Counted from the first letter of the stretch, positions 15,132 to 22,556 are shown. The stretch: 32,356 bases of DNA from JAAZAI01 sp050942875 (GCA_050942875.1 JBMNOD010000037.1:1-32356), one strand, 5' to 3'. Numbers and translations are program-made. The notes: a model not told the origin generated them from the letters alone.

Positions 15132-16198
15132 GCCGAACCTCCTGTAATTGAATTCTTGACGCTCATGCGAGCGGCATTCATGTTTTTAAGGCATTGGCGC
15201 AGATCCAGCACAGCGGCGTAGCACATGTCCTCAACTTGGCGGCGGGATTCTGTGTCGATGTTCGGCGAATCCTTGAGCACCTCAATGCTGGTCAGCAAAA
15301 CGGTCGCCGGCTGGCCGATGGCGTGGCAGGCCTCGGAAAGGCTTTCCATCATCACGCGATCACGCTCAAGCTGGTATTCGGCCATCTCGGCCCGCCGCCG
15401 GTCGGTCACATCAACCACGGAAATCACCATCCCCAAAAGCTGGTCGTCCTCGTTGATGTCCGGAACGACCGAAATGCGCAGATAATTGGCGCCGACGGCC
15501 TCGCCGACCTTCATCTCGGTCGTCCATTTTTCGCCTTTCATCACAGATTCAATCATGGGGCTAATGACCGTCTCGTTGTCAAACCAAGTAGCCAGCGGAC
15601 GCCCAATCACCTGCGATTCATCGCCATCGCCGAGCATGGAGATCATCTTGCGGTTGCCATACGTGATCTTGCCGTCAAGATCGACGATGCCGATGCTCGA
15701 ATCCGTGTTGTCCATGGCATGGAAAGCAGATAGCAGCGTCTGCTCGGCATGATGCCTTGCCTGGATGTCGCGGATCATGTAGCAGATTGTTTCGGACGCT
15801 TCCTTGCGGACGCCCATGACGATGATCTCAACGGCACAAAATGTCTCGTCCTTGCGAATCGCGAAGGCCTGAATGCGCATGTAGCGACGCTCTTGGATGA
15901 CGGCGGCGATATTGGCGAGAAGCGAGTCGGTCATGCCGGCAACGAGGGCATGGAGCGTCAGATTTTCGAGCTCGACGGCATCACTGTATCTGAAGAACGA
16001 TACCGCTCGCTCATTGCAAGCCTGGATGTTGCCCGCTTTGCCCGCCACGACAACCGCGTCGTAGGAGTTTTCAAACATGTATCGGTAATCCAACCCCTCG
16101 AAAGCCGGATTCTCAACGGTTTTACGGCTGCGGGCGCCAGAATCGTATCCGAGGGAACGGATGTCAATCTTCAAGGTGCGGGCGTTGTCGGTTTTCAT
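15128..16198 (-). CDS. PAS-PAS protein with DHp-like domain and no ATPase domain
   Basis: This 356-residue protein has two PAS sensor domains. The first (about residues 35-150) opens with Y-R-Y-M-F-E-N-S-Y-D-A-V-V-V. The second (about 160-275) has I-G-I-V-D-L-D-G-K-I-T-Y-G-N-R and ends V-V-D-V-T-D-R-R-R-A-E. The C-terminal 80 residues resemble a DHp domain: a linker helix, then S-E-A-C-H-A-I-G-Q-P-A-T-V-L-L, which keeps a His at the H-box. It then stops without any N, G1 or G2 box of a HATPase domain. No transmembrane helix is seen, so it is a cytoplasmic sensor. I start it at the ATG at 16198, not at an upstream TTG. It overlaps the downstream partner gene by 4 nt. It cannot autophosphorylate by itself on this reading. 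Confidence 0.8.
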   Translation of the reverse strand: MKTDNARTLKIDIRSLGYDSGARSRKTVENPAFEGLDYRYMFENSYDAVVVAGKAGNIQACNERAVSFFRYSDAVELENLTLHALVAGMTDSLLANIAAVIQERRYMRIQAFAIRKDETFCAVEIIVMGVRKEASETICYMIRDIQARHHAEQTLLSAFHAMDNTDSSIGIVDLDGKITYGNRKMISMLGDGDESQVIGRPLATWFDNETVISPMIESVMKGEKWTTEMKVGEAVGANYLRISVVPDINEDDQLLGMVISVVDVTDRRRAEMAEYQLERDRVMMESLSEACHAIGQPATVLLTSIEVLKDSPNIDTESRRQVEDMCYAAVLDLRQCLKNMNAARMSVKNSITGGSA

Positions 16199-16209
16199 GA
16201 TCAAGGAAG

Positions 16210-16238
16210 ATGATAGCAGGAGAATAGTGTTTTGTACA
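16210..16238 (-). promoter_or_regulatory. Candidate promoter for the PAS/DHp pair
   Basis: On the minus strand TGTACA (16238-16233), a 17-nt spacer and TATCAT (16215-16210) precede the ATG at 16198 by 11 nt. The leader would be only a few bases. No SD is present. Confidence 0.4.
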
Positions 16239-16404
16239 TGGAAATTCAGACACCAAAATCAGTGCCGCCTGATGACGGTTTTCTGATTTTTGAGAGCGCA
16301 AGATAAATCGCGGGCTTTCTTTTATTCAATTATGCCATACCTTTCGCGACTTGTTAAGTTCAAATTGCATCACACGGAAATCGATTGGAATCTGTCTTCG
16401 ACGG

Positions 16405-17724
16405 TCATTCCTGGAGGCTGATTGAGATCGGCTCGCGTTCGAAGTCGCGCAGATCCATGAGCGGCCGGCGGCGGAGGCCGCCGAGGCGGGCGACGAACAT
16501 CTCGGGGAGGGTTTCGAGACGGGTGTTGTAGAAGGTGGCGATGCTGTTGAAGTAGTCGCGGGCCATGGCGATGCGGTCCTCGGTCGCGGCGAGCTCTTGG
16601 CTCAGGGCGAGGAAGGCGTCGTTCGTGACGAGCTCGGGGTAGTGCTCGACGATGGCGGCGATCGAGGCGCCGCAGGCCGAGGGCTCCGGCCCGGCCTGCC
16701 CCGGCGTCGTGGCGAGGGTTTCGGCGCGGAGCCGGGCGAGCTGCGTCTGGATGGTGCGTTCGTGGTCGCGCAGGCCGACGACGGTCTCGACGAGGCGCGG
16801 GATGAGCTCGGCGCGCCGTTTGAGCTGCACGTCGATGTTCGCCCAGGCCTGGCGGACGCGCTGGCGGAGTTCGACGAGGCTGTTGTACGCCATCCACGTC
16901 CAGCCGAGCAGCACGGCGACCGCGAAGGCTCCCGCCACATGGACGAAGGGCCTGGGGTGATCGGCGCCGACGAAGTCGTGGAGGTGGAGCTGGAGCGCCA
17001 TGGCGCCGAGCGCGAGGAGGAGGCCCAGGGCCAGCATCCCCCAATAGGCGCCGGCATGGCCGACGGCGACTTGCTCCTCGGTGCGCGTCGAGATCAAGAA
17101 CACCGGGGCATGTTCGTTGGCGGCGATCTCCGGGGCGACCATGTCGTCGCGCTCCCGCGCCTGCCCCATGACGTAGATGGACGCGTGCAGGGGGATGGCG
17201 TATTCGGCGAAGCGACGCCGGTGGTCGGAGTTTGCGATCGCGGCTCGCGGCCCTTTGGCATAGTAAAGCGCGTCGCGCGGGCTGCAGGTCTCGCTGAAGA
17301 CCACGTCGGCATGGATCTCCGCGCCTTCGGGCTGGATGCGGATCACGCCGGCGTCGTCCCTGAGATAAAACGGCATGGTGCGTCCGCCCTTTGCCACGGT
17401 TTTCCATCCGCTTTCGGTCTTCGTGCGGGTTGACGTGTTGCCCTTGGCGTCGCGGACGGTCTCGGTTGTCTGGCGCGTCCAGCGCTCCTGCACCTCCCAA
17501 CGGTGGTAGACGCACGGCAGGTCGGCGAGGAAGCACGGCTGCGCGGCCTCGGCCTCGGCGGTGCCCTTCAATTCGACGAGGCCGATGAAGACGCCCGTCG
17601 TCGGGCTCGTGGGCAGATTGTTGACGAGGCGCTTGCGCCGCGCGGCGCGGAACGCGCTGCCGAGGCAGAGCGCCGCCAAGCCCGCGCCGATCGTCAGCGC
17701 CCAGGGGAAGCTGGGAAAAAGCAT
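16405..17724 (-). CDS. Membrane protein fusing a GIDE-like domain to a LemA domain
   Basis: This protein of about 439 residues starts with a transmembrane helix (residues 3-25). A domain of about 40-195 follows whose G-L-V-E-L-K-G-T-A-E and Y-H-R-W-E-V-Q-E-R-W segments match the GIDE (MULAN/BAM-type) domain. Two further hydrophobic helices lie at about 208-265. The C-terminal part (about 265-430) is a LemA domain: W-x-A-Y-N-S-L-V-E-L-R-Q-R-V-R-Q-A-W-A-N-I-D-V-Q-L-K-R-R is the LemA entry helix, and A-R-D-Y-F-N-S-I-A-T-F-Y-N-T-R-L-E-T-L-P its end. The eukaryotic RING that usually follows GIDE is absent. TATACT 7 nt upstream supports the ATG at 17724 over an in-frame codon at 17916. Its role is unknown; LemA proteins are membrane-associated helical bundles. 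Confidence 0.82.
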   Translation of the reverse strand: MLFPSFPWALTIGAGLAALCLGSAFRAARRKRLVNNLPTSPTTGVFIGLVELKGTAEAEAAQPCFLADLPCVYHRWEVQERWTRQTTETVRDAKGNTSTRTKTESGWKTVAKGGRTMPFYLRDDAGVIRIQPEGAEIHADVVFSETCSPRDALYYAKGPRAAIANSDHRRRFAEYAIPLHASIYVMGQARERDDMVAPEIAANEHAPVFLISTRTEEQVAVGHAGAYWGMLALGLLLALGAMALQLHLHDFVGADHPRPFVHVAGAFAVAVLLGWTWMAYNSLVELRQRVRQAWANIDVQLKRRAELIPRLVETVVGLRDHERTIQTQLARLRAETLATTPGQAGPEPSACGASIAAIVEHYPELVTNDAFLALSQELAATEDRIAMARDYFNSIATFYNTRLETLPEMFVARLGGLRRRPLMDLRDFEREPISISLQE

Positions 17725-17731
17725 GGCGCCC

Positions 17732-17760
17732 AGTATAGCCAAAACGCCCTGCAGGTACAA
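17732..17760 (-). promoter_or_regulatory. TATACT 7 nt before the GIDE-LemA start
   Basis: On the minus strand TTGTAC (17760-17755), a 17-nt spacer and TATACT (17737-17732) are followed by 7 nt before the ATG at 17724. This again implies a leaderless mRNA. Confidence 0.55.
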
Positions 17761-17820
17761 CAACAGACAGATGCAACAACAGACAGAAAAGGACGAGAGA
17801 CAGAAAAGGACGAGAAGGGG
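17757..17820. repeat. Short direct repeats upstream of the GIDE-LemA gene
   Basis: CAACAACAGACAGA occurs twice in a row (separated by TG), followed by two copies of ACAGAAAAGGACGAGA-like sequence. The stretch has low complexity and no coding potential that I trust. Confidence 0.6.
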
Positions 17821-17893
17821 CGAGGAGGCACTGTATTGATGTTGACACCACAGGCACATCCGCCAACGCGCAAGTCCCTGGCGAACAGACTTC

Positions 17894-17923
17894 AATAATC
17901 TTGAAGATTTTTTCAATATTATT
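17894..17923. repeat. Palindromic site 1 (left cluster)
   Basis: AATAATCTTGAA, 6 nt, TTCAATATTATT: an inverted repeat with one mismatch. It is the first of five sites sharing the form AATAATCTTGAA-N6-TTCAAGATTATT around the gene at 18263-19198. Confidence 0.8.
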
Positions 17924-17993
17924 ATATCAAGTGGAACGGTGCTGACTCTGCCACATCGCGCTGCGGCGTGGCGAACAGCGAGTGGGAAACTTC

Positions 17994-18023
17994 AATAATC
18001 TTGAAGAAGCCTTCCATATTACA
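17994..18023. repeat. Palindromic site 2 (left cluster)
   Basis: AATAATCTTGAA, 6 nt, TTCCATATTACA. The left half is identical to site 1 and starts exactly 100 bp later. GGCGAACAG precedes both sites, so this is part of a degenerate 100-bp direct repeat. The right half has decayed. Confidence 0.7.
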
Positions 18024-18119
18024 GCTACAATATCTTGTCTCAAATCCCGTACAGAGTCTTGCCTGCTTCTGCGAAGCACAGGAGATGCCTCTGCCATGCG
18101 GTCGTGAAACTCGGTCACC

Positions 18120-18149
18120 TTAAATCTTGAATGATTTTTCGAGATCATG
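18120..18149. repeat. Palindromic site 3 (left cluster)
   Basis: TTAAATCTTGAA, 6 nt, TTCGAGATCATG. Its AAATCTTGAATGAT (18122-18135) is the exact reverse complement of ATCATTCAAGATTT at 19226-19239, so a 14-bp perfect inverted repeat encloses the gene at 18263-19198. The gap 17725-18262 holds these sites and no gene. Confidence 0.7.
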
Positions 18150-18262
18150 GAGCCTTGGTCTCGACCTTTCCACACAGGAACCCCTTTTGAAGCAAAGGCC
18201 TCCCACACCGTCCTCTCAAACGGCGTTGAAACGGCGCCTTGACCGTCGGGTGGCGACCGCGG

Positions 18263-19198
18263 TCAGGCGGGGCGGCTCTCGACCTGGCGTTTCAAGTCGT
18301 CGATCAGAGCCAAAAAATCGCCTTTGGCGGCGATGGGCTGGTCTGGCGGGAGCGCCTGGAGCGCATCGCGCACGGCACGAAGGTGCCGGAGGCCGCGTTC
18401 AGATGCAGTTTTGGGATTCGTTTCCGTAATCTTGACAGTTTTCCGGTGCCGATGGCCGTTCGTCACGCCGTCGAGCGCCGCATTGAGCTGGTCCACGTTC
18501 TTCGCGCCGTCCAGCAGCTTGACAAGCTTCTCGCGGCACGTCTGGATCTGGCGGAGGAAGTCCTTGCGCTTGAGCTTCATCCCCGCCTTGTGCTCGGGAT
18601 TGAGTTCGCGCGTCTCGTCTTGCGATTCCGTCCCCGGCATCACCCATTCCAGCGGCAGGAACTCCGGAAGCCCGATTGCCTGGCACACCGTCTGGGCGAG
18701 CTTGCGGTACGACATCGCCGTGACGTAGTTGATGTCGCGGCAATGGTCGCGGAGCCAGCCCTTGAGGCCGGGGTTGCGCGCCACGATGCGCTTGTTGCGA
18801 TGGATCGGCGAACAATCGACGTATTGCGAGACGTTGAGCAGCATCGCGCCAAAGCGCAGCGCCTCAACGGGATCGCGCTGCTTTTGAACCCGCATCCATT
18901 GCCCAAGAACTTCCTCGGGCTCCGGACGTTTGAGCAGCTTCCGGCGCGGCGGGCGATAGTTGCTCCACTTGCGCACCGCCTTGACGCCGGCTCCAACAGC
19001 GCTGCCCGCCACGACCGCCGCGCCGACCACCGGCAACGCCGCCACCTTGAGGAGGGTCGCCGCCTCATCTATGCGACGATCCAGCAACGGAAAATCCGAC
19101 CACTGCTTGGGTTCCCATCGCTCGTCTTGTGACCGCAACTCCCATGGCTTGCCCTGCTGCCGCGGCCCCCACCGCTTGTCTTGCTGATTCCCGCTCAT
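18263..19198 (-). CDS. Protein of unknown function inside the palindrome cluster
   Basis: This protein of about 311 residues starts at the ATG at 19198, which has GGAGG 5 nt upstream. Residues 1-45 hold a short repeated pattern of W-G/E-P/L-R/K spaced 9-10 residues apart (four Trp). A glycine/alanine-rich hydrophobic segment (about 52-80, with A-A-L-P-V-V-G-A-A-V-V-A-G) may insert in or associate with a membrane. The centre (about 110-200) contains N-P-G-L-K-G-W-L-R-D-H-C, then Y-V-T-A-M-S-Y-R-K-L-A. This faintly resembles a W-L-x-x-x-C ... S-Y-x-T-A-x-R-Y-x-x-L-A pattern that I associate with phage or mobile-element proteins (DUF3102-like). The C-terminal third is basic and helical. I do not recognise a confident family. 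Its position between inverted repeats suggests a mobile or accessory unit. Confidence 0.65.
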   Translation of the reverse strand: MSGNQQDKRWGPRQQGKPWELRSQDERWEPKQWSDFPLLDRRIDEAATLLKVAALPVVGAAVVAGSAVGAGVKAVRKWSNYRPPRRKLLKRPEPEEVLGQWMRVQKQRDPVEALRFGAMLLNVSQYVDCSPIHRNKRIVARNPGLKGWLRDHCRDINYVTAMSYRKLAQTVCQAIGLPEFLPLEWVMPGTESQDETRELNPEHKAGMKLKRKDFLRQIQTCREKLVKLLDGAKNVDQLNAALDGVTNGHRHRKTVKITETNPKTASERGLRHLRAVRDALQALPPDQPIAAKGDFLALIDDLKRQVESRPA

Positions 19199-19210
19199 TT
19201 TCGCCTCCGC

Positions 19211-19239
19211 CTCAAGATTTAGACCATCATTCAAGATTT
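19211..19239. promoter_or_regulatory. Two half-sites upstream of the unknown gene
   Basis: CTCAAGATT (19211-19219) and TTCAAGATT (19230-19238) are direct half-site copies of the palindrome, 19 bp apart. They lie 13-40 nt before the start codon at 19198, where an operator could act. Confidence 0.5.
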
Positions 19240-19332
19240 CAGACGTCCAGATTGCAAACGAAACACCTTCCAGATTGCTCCGCCTCTTTAAAACTGCCGC
19301 CTATTCTATACCTTTTCTGATTACGGATCAAC

Positions 19333-19362
19333 AATAATCTTGAAGAAATCTTCAAGATTATA
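19333..19362. repeat. Palindromic site 4 (right cluster, perfect)
   Basis: AATAATCTTGAA, GAAATC, TTCAAGATTATA. The inner 28 bp (19334-19361) form a perfect palindrome with 13-bp arms around AA. It is the best-preserved member of the family. Confidence 0.85.
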
Positions 19363-19432
19363 GAGGTCTTGTTGTCTTCCAGGCCGCCTGCACTCAGCGC
19401 GGGTGGCGGCGTCGGCACTCTGCCACAAGCAC

Positions 19433-19462
19433 TGTAATCTGGAAGAAACATTCAAGATTGAA
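19433..19462. repeat. Palindromic site 5 (right cluster)
   Basis: TGTAATCTGGAA, 6 nt, TTCAAGATTGAA. It begins exactly 100 bp after site 4, the same interval as between sites 1 and 2. ACTCTGCCACA lies before it (19418-19428) and also between sites 1 and 2, which points to a shared degenerate unit. Confidence 0.75.
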
Positions 19463-19474
19463 TTGAAGCAAGTT

Positions 19475-19621
19475 TTGATTAGGTTGAAGCAGGGCTTGAT
19501 TAGGTTGAAGCAGGGCTTGATTGGGTTGAAGCAGGGCTTGATTGGGTTGAAGCAGGGCTTGATTGGGTTGAAGCAGGGCTTGATTGGGTTGAAGCAGGGC
19601 TTGATTGGGTTGAAGCACGTC
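19475..19621. repeat. Seven 21-bp direct repeats upstream of clpB
   Basis: Seven head-to-tail 21-bp units start at 19475, 19496, 19517, 19538, 19559, 19580 and 19601. Each contains TTGATT, then A or G, GGTTGAAGCAGGGC. The first two have A at position 7, the last differs near its end, and partial units flank the array. A 21-bp period equals two DNA helical turns. The array is open in several frames only because 21 is divisible by three. The gap 19199-19788 has no gene. Confidence 0.95.
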
Positions 19622-19713
19622 TTGGGTTGTGAAAGGGGGCAAAGTGGCGCAGGACAAGGGACGTGGAGGGAAATTGTGTCCCACTTGGGATGGAGGCGAG
19701 CGTGGAGGGGGGC

Positions 19714-19729
19714 TGGCACGGATTCTGCA
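19714..19729 (+). promoter_or_regulatory. Sigma54-type promoter candidate for clpB
   Basis: TGGCACG (19714-19720), 4 nt, CTGCA (19725-19729) matches the consensus TGGCACG-N4-TTGCA at all but one base. The invariant GG and GC are 12 bp apart, as required. The start would be near 19740, about 50 nt before the ATG. No CIRCE element is seen. Confidence 0.5.
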
Positions 19730-19788
19730 TTCATTGAGGCGTGTAGAAGGATTTCAAACCAAAAATAGGAAAAAGGAGAACCGCAACC

Positions 19789-22389
19789 ATGAACGAGAAA
19801 CTGACTCAGAAAACCCAGGAAGCCATTCATTCCGCCCAGCAGACCGCGTTGCGGTACAGCCACCAGACGGTGGACGTGCCGCACGTGCTCCATGCCCTGC
19901 TGACGCAGGAGAACGGCCTGGTGCCGAACATTTTGGAAAAGGTCGGCGCGAACACGGCGACGACGCTCGCCGCCGTCGAGGCCGCGCTTGACCGGATGCC
20001 GCGCGTCAGCGGGCAGTCGGTCGAGACGGGGAAGATCTACGTGTCCCAGGAGTTCCAGGCGATGATGGTCAAGGCCGAGGACCATGCGAAGCGCCTGAAG
20101 GACGAATACATCTCGGTCGAGCACTTGCTGCTGGCCATGCTGGATGGCGACAAGCATTCCGAGACGACGCGCATCCTGCGGCAGGCGGGCCTCGACCTGG
20201 CGTCGGTGCTCGCGGCCTTGAAGGAGGTGCGCGGCAGCCAGCGCGTGACGACGGATTCGCCGGAATCCCAGTACGAGGCGCTCAAGAAGTACGGCGTGGA
20301 CCTGGTCGAGCTGGCGCGCCAGAACAAGCTCGACCCCGTGATCGGGCGCGATGCCGAGATCCGCGCCGTCACCCGCATCCTTTCACGCAAGACGAAGAAC
20401 AACCCCGTGCTCATCGGCGAGCCGGGCGTCGGCAAGACGGCCATCGTCGAGGGCCTCGCCCAGCGCGTGGTGCGCGGCGACGTCCCGGAGAACCTGAAGG
20501 GGCGGAGCATCTACGCGCTCGACATGACCGCGCTCATGGCCGGGGCGAAGTACCGCGGCGAGTTCGAGGAGCGGCTCAAGGCCGTCCTCAACGAGATCAA
20601 GGCCGCCGAGGGCGCCATCGTCCTCTTCATCGACGAGATCCACACGATCGTCGGCGCCGGCAAGACCGAGGGCTCGACGGACGCCGCCAACATGCTCAAG
20701 CCGATGCTGGCGCGCGGCGAGCTCAACTGCATCGGCGCCACGACGCTCGACGAGTACCGCAAGCACATGGAGAAGGACGCCGCCCTCGAGCGCCGCTTCC
20801 AGCCGGTCACCGTCGACGCCCCGACCGTCGAGGACACGATTTCGATCCTGCGCGGCCTTCGCGACCGCTTCGAGCTCTACCACAACGTCCGCATCCAGGA
20901 CGCCGCGATCGTCTCGGCCGCCGTGCTTTCCGACCGCTACATCTCCGACCGCTTCCTGCCGGACAAGGCCATCGACCTGGTGGACGAGGCGTGCGCCTCG
21001 ATCCGCACGGAGATGGACTCGATGCCGGCCGAGCTCGACGAGGTGACGCGCAAGGTCATGCGCCTCGAAATCGAGGAGACGGCGCTCAAGAAGGAGAAGG
21101 ACCCGGCGAGCCGCGAGCGGCTCGAGGCGCTGCGCAAGGAGCTGGTCGATCTGCGCGCGAGCGCCGACGCGATGCGGCTCCAGTGGCAGGCCGAAAAGGC
21201 CGTGATCGAGAAGATCCGCGCCGCGCGCGAGGAGCTGGAGACGGCGCGCAACGCGTGCGCCGCCGCCGAGCGCGCCTACGACCTCGACAAGGCCGCCAAG
21301 CTCCGCCACGGCACGATCCCCGAAATCGAGCGCCGGCTCGAGGCGCTTCAGAAGGAAGCCGAGACGAAGCCCGGCCAGCGCCTGCTGCGCGAGGAGGTCA
21401 CCGAGGAGGAGATCGCCGAGGTCGTGGCGCGCTGGACCGGCATCCCCGTGACGAAGCTCGTCGAATCCGAGCGCGAGAAGCTGCTGCGCCTGCCCGAGCA
21501 CCTCCACGAGCGCGTCATCGGCCAGGACGAGGCCGTGCAGGCCGTCGCGGACGCCGTCTTGCGCGCCAAGGCCGGCATCCAGAACAAGAACCGGCCGATC
21601 GGCTCGTTCCTCTTCCTCGGCCCCACCGGCGTCGGCAAGACCGAGCTGGCGCGGACGCTCGCCGCCGACCTCTTCGACTCCGAGACGCAGATGGTGCGCA
21701 TCGACATGTCCGAGTACATGGAGAAGTTCTCCGTCTCCCGGCTCGTCGGCGCGCCTCCGGGATACGTCGGCTACGAAGAGGGCGGCCAGCTCACCGAGGC
21801 CGTCCGCCGCAAGCCGTACTCCGTCGTGCTCCTCGACGAGATCGAGAAGGCGCATCCCGACGTCTTCAACATCCTCCTGCAGGTCCTGGACGACGGGCGG
21901 CTGACGGACTCCCACGGGCGCACGGTCAACTTCCGCAACACGATCATCATCATGACGAGCAACCTCGGCTCGCAGTTCCTCCTCGAAGGGCTCTCGCAGA
22001 AGGGCGAGATCACCGACGAGGCGCGCGGGGCCGTCATGGGGCTGCTCAAGGAGACGTTCCGCCCCGAGTTCCTCAACCGGCTCGACGAGATCGTCGTCTT
22101 CAAGCCGCTTGACGAAACGGAGATCCGCTTGATCGCGAAGCTGATGCTGCGCGACCTCGAAGGACGCCTGCGCGAGCGCGGGCTGAAGCTCGACGTGGAC
22201 GACGCGGCCCTGTCGCTGCTCGTCGAACGCGGCTACGACCCCGTGTACGGCGCCCGGCCGATCAAGCGCCACATCCAGACCGATCTGGAGACGCCGATCG
22301 CGCGCGCCATCCTCCAGGGCGACTTCTCCGGCGAGGCGACGGTCCGCGTGACCGCCGCCAAGGGAGAGTTCGAGATCGCCATCGAGTAG
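19789..22389 (+). CDS. clpB: ClpB disaggregase
   Basis: This 866-residue Hsp100 chaperone uses ATP to pull polypeptides out of aggregates together with DnaK. The N domain spans about 1-150. Nucleotide-binding domain 1 has Walker A G-E-P-G-V-G-K-T at 211-218 and Walker B L-F-I-D-E-I-H. The coiled-coil middle domain spans roughly 410-530 and carries the long charged heptads diagnostic of ClpB over ClpA/ClpC. Domain 2 has G-P-T-G-V-G-K-T at 611-618 and L-L-D-E-I-E-K-A-H-P, and the C-terminal domain follows. AAGGAG precedes the ATG by 10 nt. A perfect hairpin terminator follows. The gene is monocistronic, with a sigma54-like promoter and a 21-bp repeat array upstream. Confidence 0.98.
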   Translation: MNEKLTQKTQEAIHSAQQTALRYSHQTVDVPHVLHALLTQENGLVPNILEKVGANTATTLAAVEAALDRMPRVSGQSVETGKIYVSQEFQAMMVKAEDHAKRLKDEYISVEHLLLAMLDGDKHSETTRILRQAGLDLASVLAALKEVRGSQRVTTDSPESQYEALKKYGVDLVELARQNKLDPVIGRDAEIRAVTRILSRKTKNNPVLIGEPGVGKTAIVEGLAQRVVRGDVPENLKGRSIYALDMTALMAGAKYRGEFEERLKAVLNEIKAAEGAIVLFIDEIHTIVGAGKTEGSTDAANMLKPMLARGELNCIGATTLDEYRKHMEKDAALERRFQPVTVDAPTVEDTISILRGLRDRFELYHNVRIQDAAIVSAAVLSDRYISDRFLPDKAIDLVDEACASIRTEMDSMPAELDEVTRKVMRLEIEETALKKEKDPASRERLEALRKELVDLRASADAMRLQWQAEKAVIEKIRAAREELETARNACAAAERAYDLDKAAKLRHGTIPEIERRLEALQKEAETKPGQRLLREEVTEEEIAEVVARWTGIPVTKLVESEREKLLRLPEHLHERVIGQDEAVQAVADAVLRAKAGIQNKNRPIGSFLFLGPTGVGKTELARTLAADLFDSETQMVRIDMSEYMEKFSVSRLVGAPPGYVGYEEGGQLTEAVRRKPYSVVLLDEIEKAHPDVFNILLQVLDDGRLTDSHGRTVNFRNTIIIMTSNLGSQFLLEGLSQKGEITDEARGAVMGLLKETFRPEFLNRLDEIVVFKPLDETEIRLIAKLMLRDLEGRLRERGLKLDVDDAALSLLVERGYDPVYGARPIKRHIQTDLETPIARAILQGDFSGEATVRVTAAKGEFEIAIE

Positions 22390-22405
22390 TTTTGAAAAGG
22401 CAATC

Positions 22406-22437
22406 GTTAGGGCTGGGGATTTCTCCCCAGCCCTAAC
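22406..22437 (+). terminator. Terminator of clpB
   Basis: GTTAGGGCTGGGG and CCCCAGCCCTAAC form a perfect 13-bp stem around ATTTCT, followed by TCTTT. It begins 17 nt after the clpB stop codon. Confidence 0.85.
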
Positions 22438-22442
22438 TCTTT

Positions 22443-22498
22443 AAAGGGGAGGCGGATATATTGTTCTGTACATTTTTATACCAGGGTCCGTCCCCTTT
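22443..22498. repeat. AAAGGGGA/TCCCCTTT inverted repeat with dispersed motif
   Basis: AAAGGGGA (22443-22450) and TCCCCTTT (22491-22498) enclose a short AT-rich stretch. The right arm contains AGGGTCCGTCCCC, a variant of the dispersed family at 12602-12614. Confidence 0.45.
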
Positions 22499-22527
22499 CC
22501 GCACAATCGATACCGCGAGACTTTTCA

Positions 22528-22556
22528 TTGAATGACGAATGATGAAAGATTACAAT
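22528..22556 (+). promoter_or_regulatory. Candidate promoter for the C39-like peptidase
   Basis: TTGAAT (22528-22533), a 17-nt spacer and TACAAT (22551-22556) give a leader of about 57 nt before the ATG at 22620. The ATG has an AAAGGAG Shine-Dalgarno. Confidence 0.5.

Noticed and set aside
17927..18208. A 93-codon minus-strand frame
   Set aside because: It runs through the palindromic repeats, has no SD and no recognisable motif.
19475..19621. A CRISPR array
   Set aside because: The 21-bp units are contiguous with no spacers, and no cas gene is present. The 73-bp and 65-bp arrays fail for the same reason.
19403..19768. A 121-codon frame encoding a heptapeptide repeat (L-K-Q-G-L-I-G)
   Set aside because: The 21-bp unit is open in several frames on both strands. 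No SD precedes the start, and the repeat looks regulatory. It remains possible but unsupported.
20383..22272. A 629-codon minus-strand frame within clpB
   Set aside because: It is a shadow of clpB, which has full-length family homology on the other strand.
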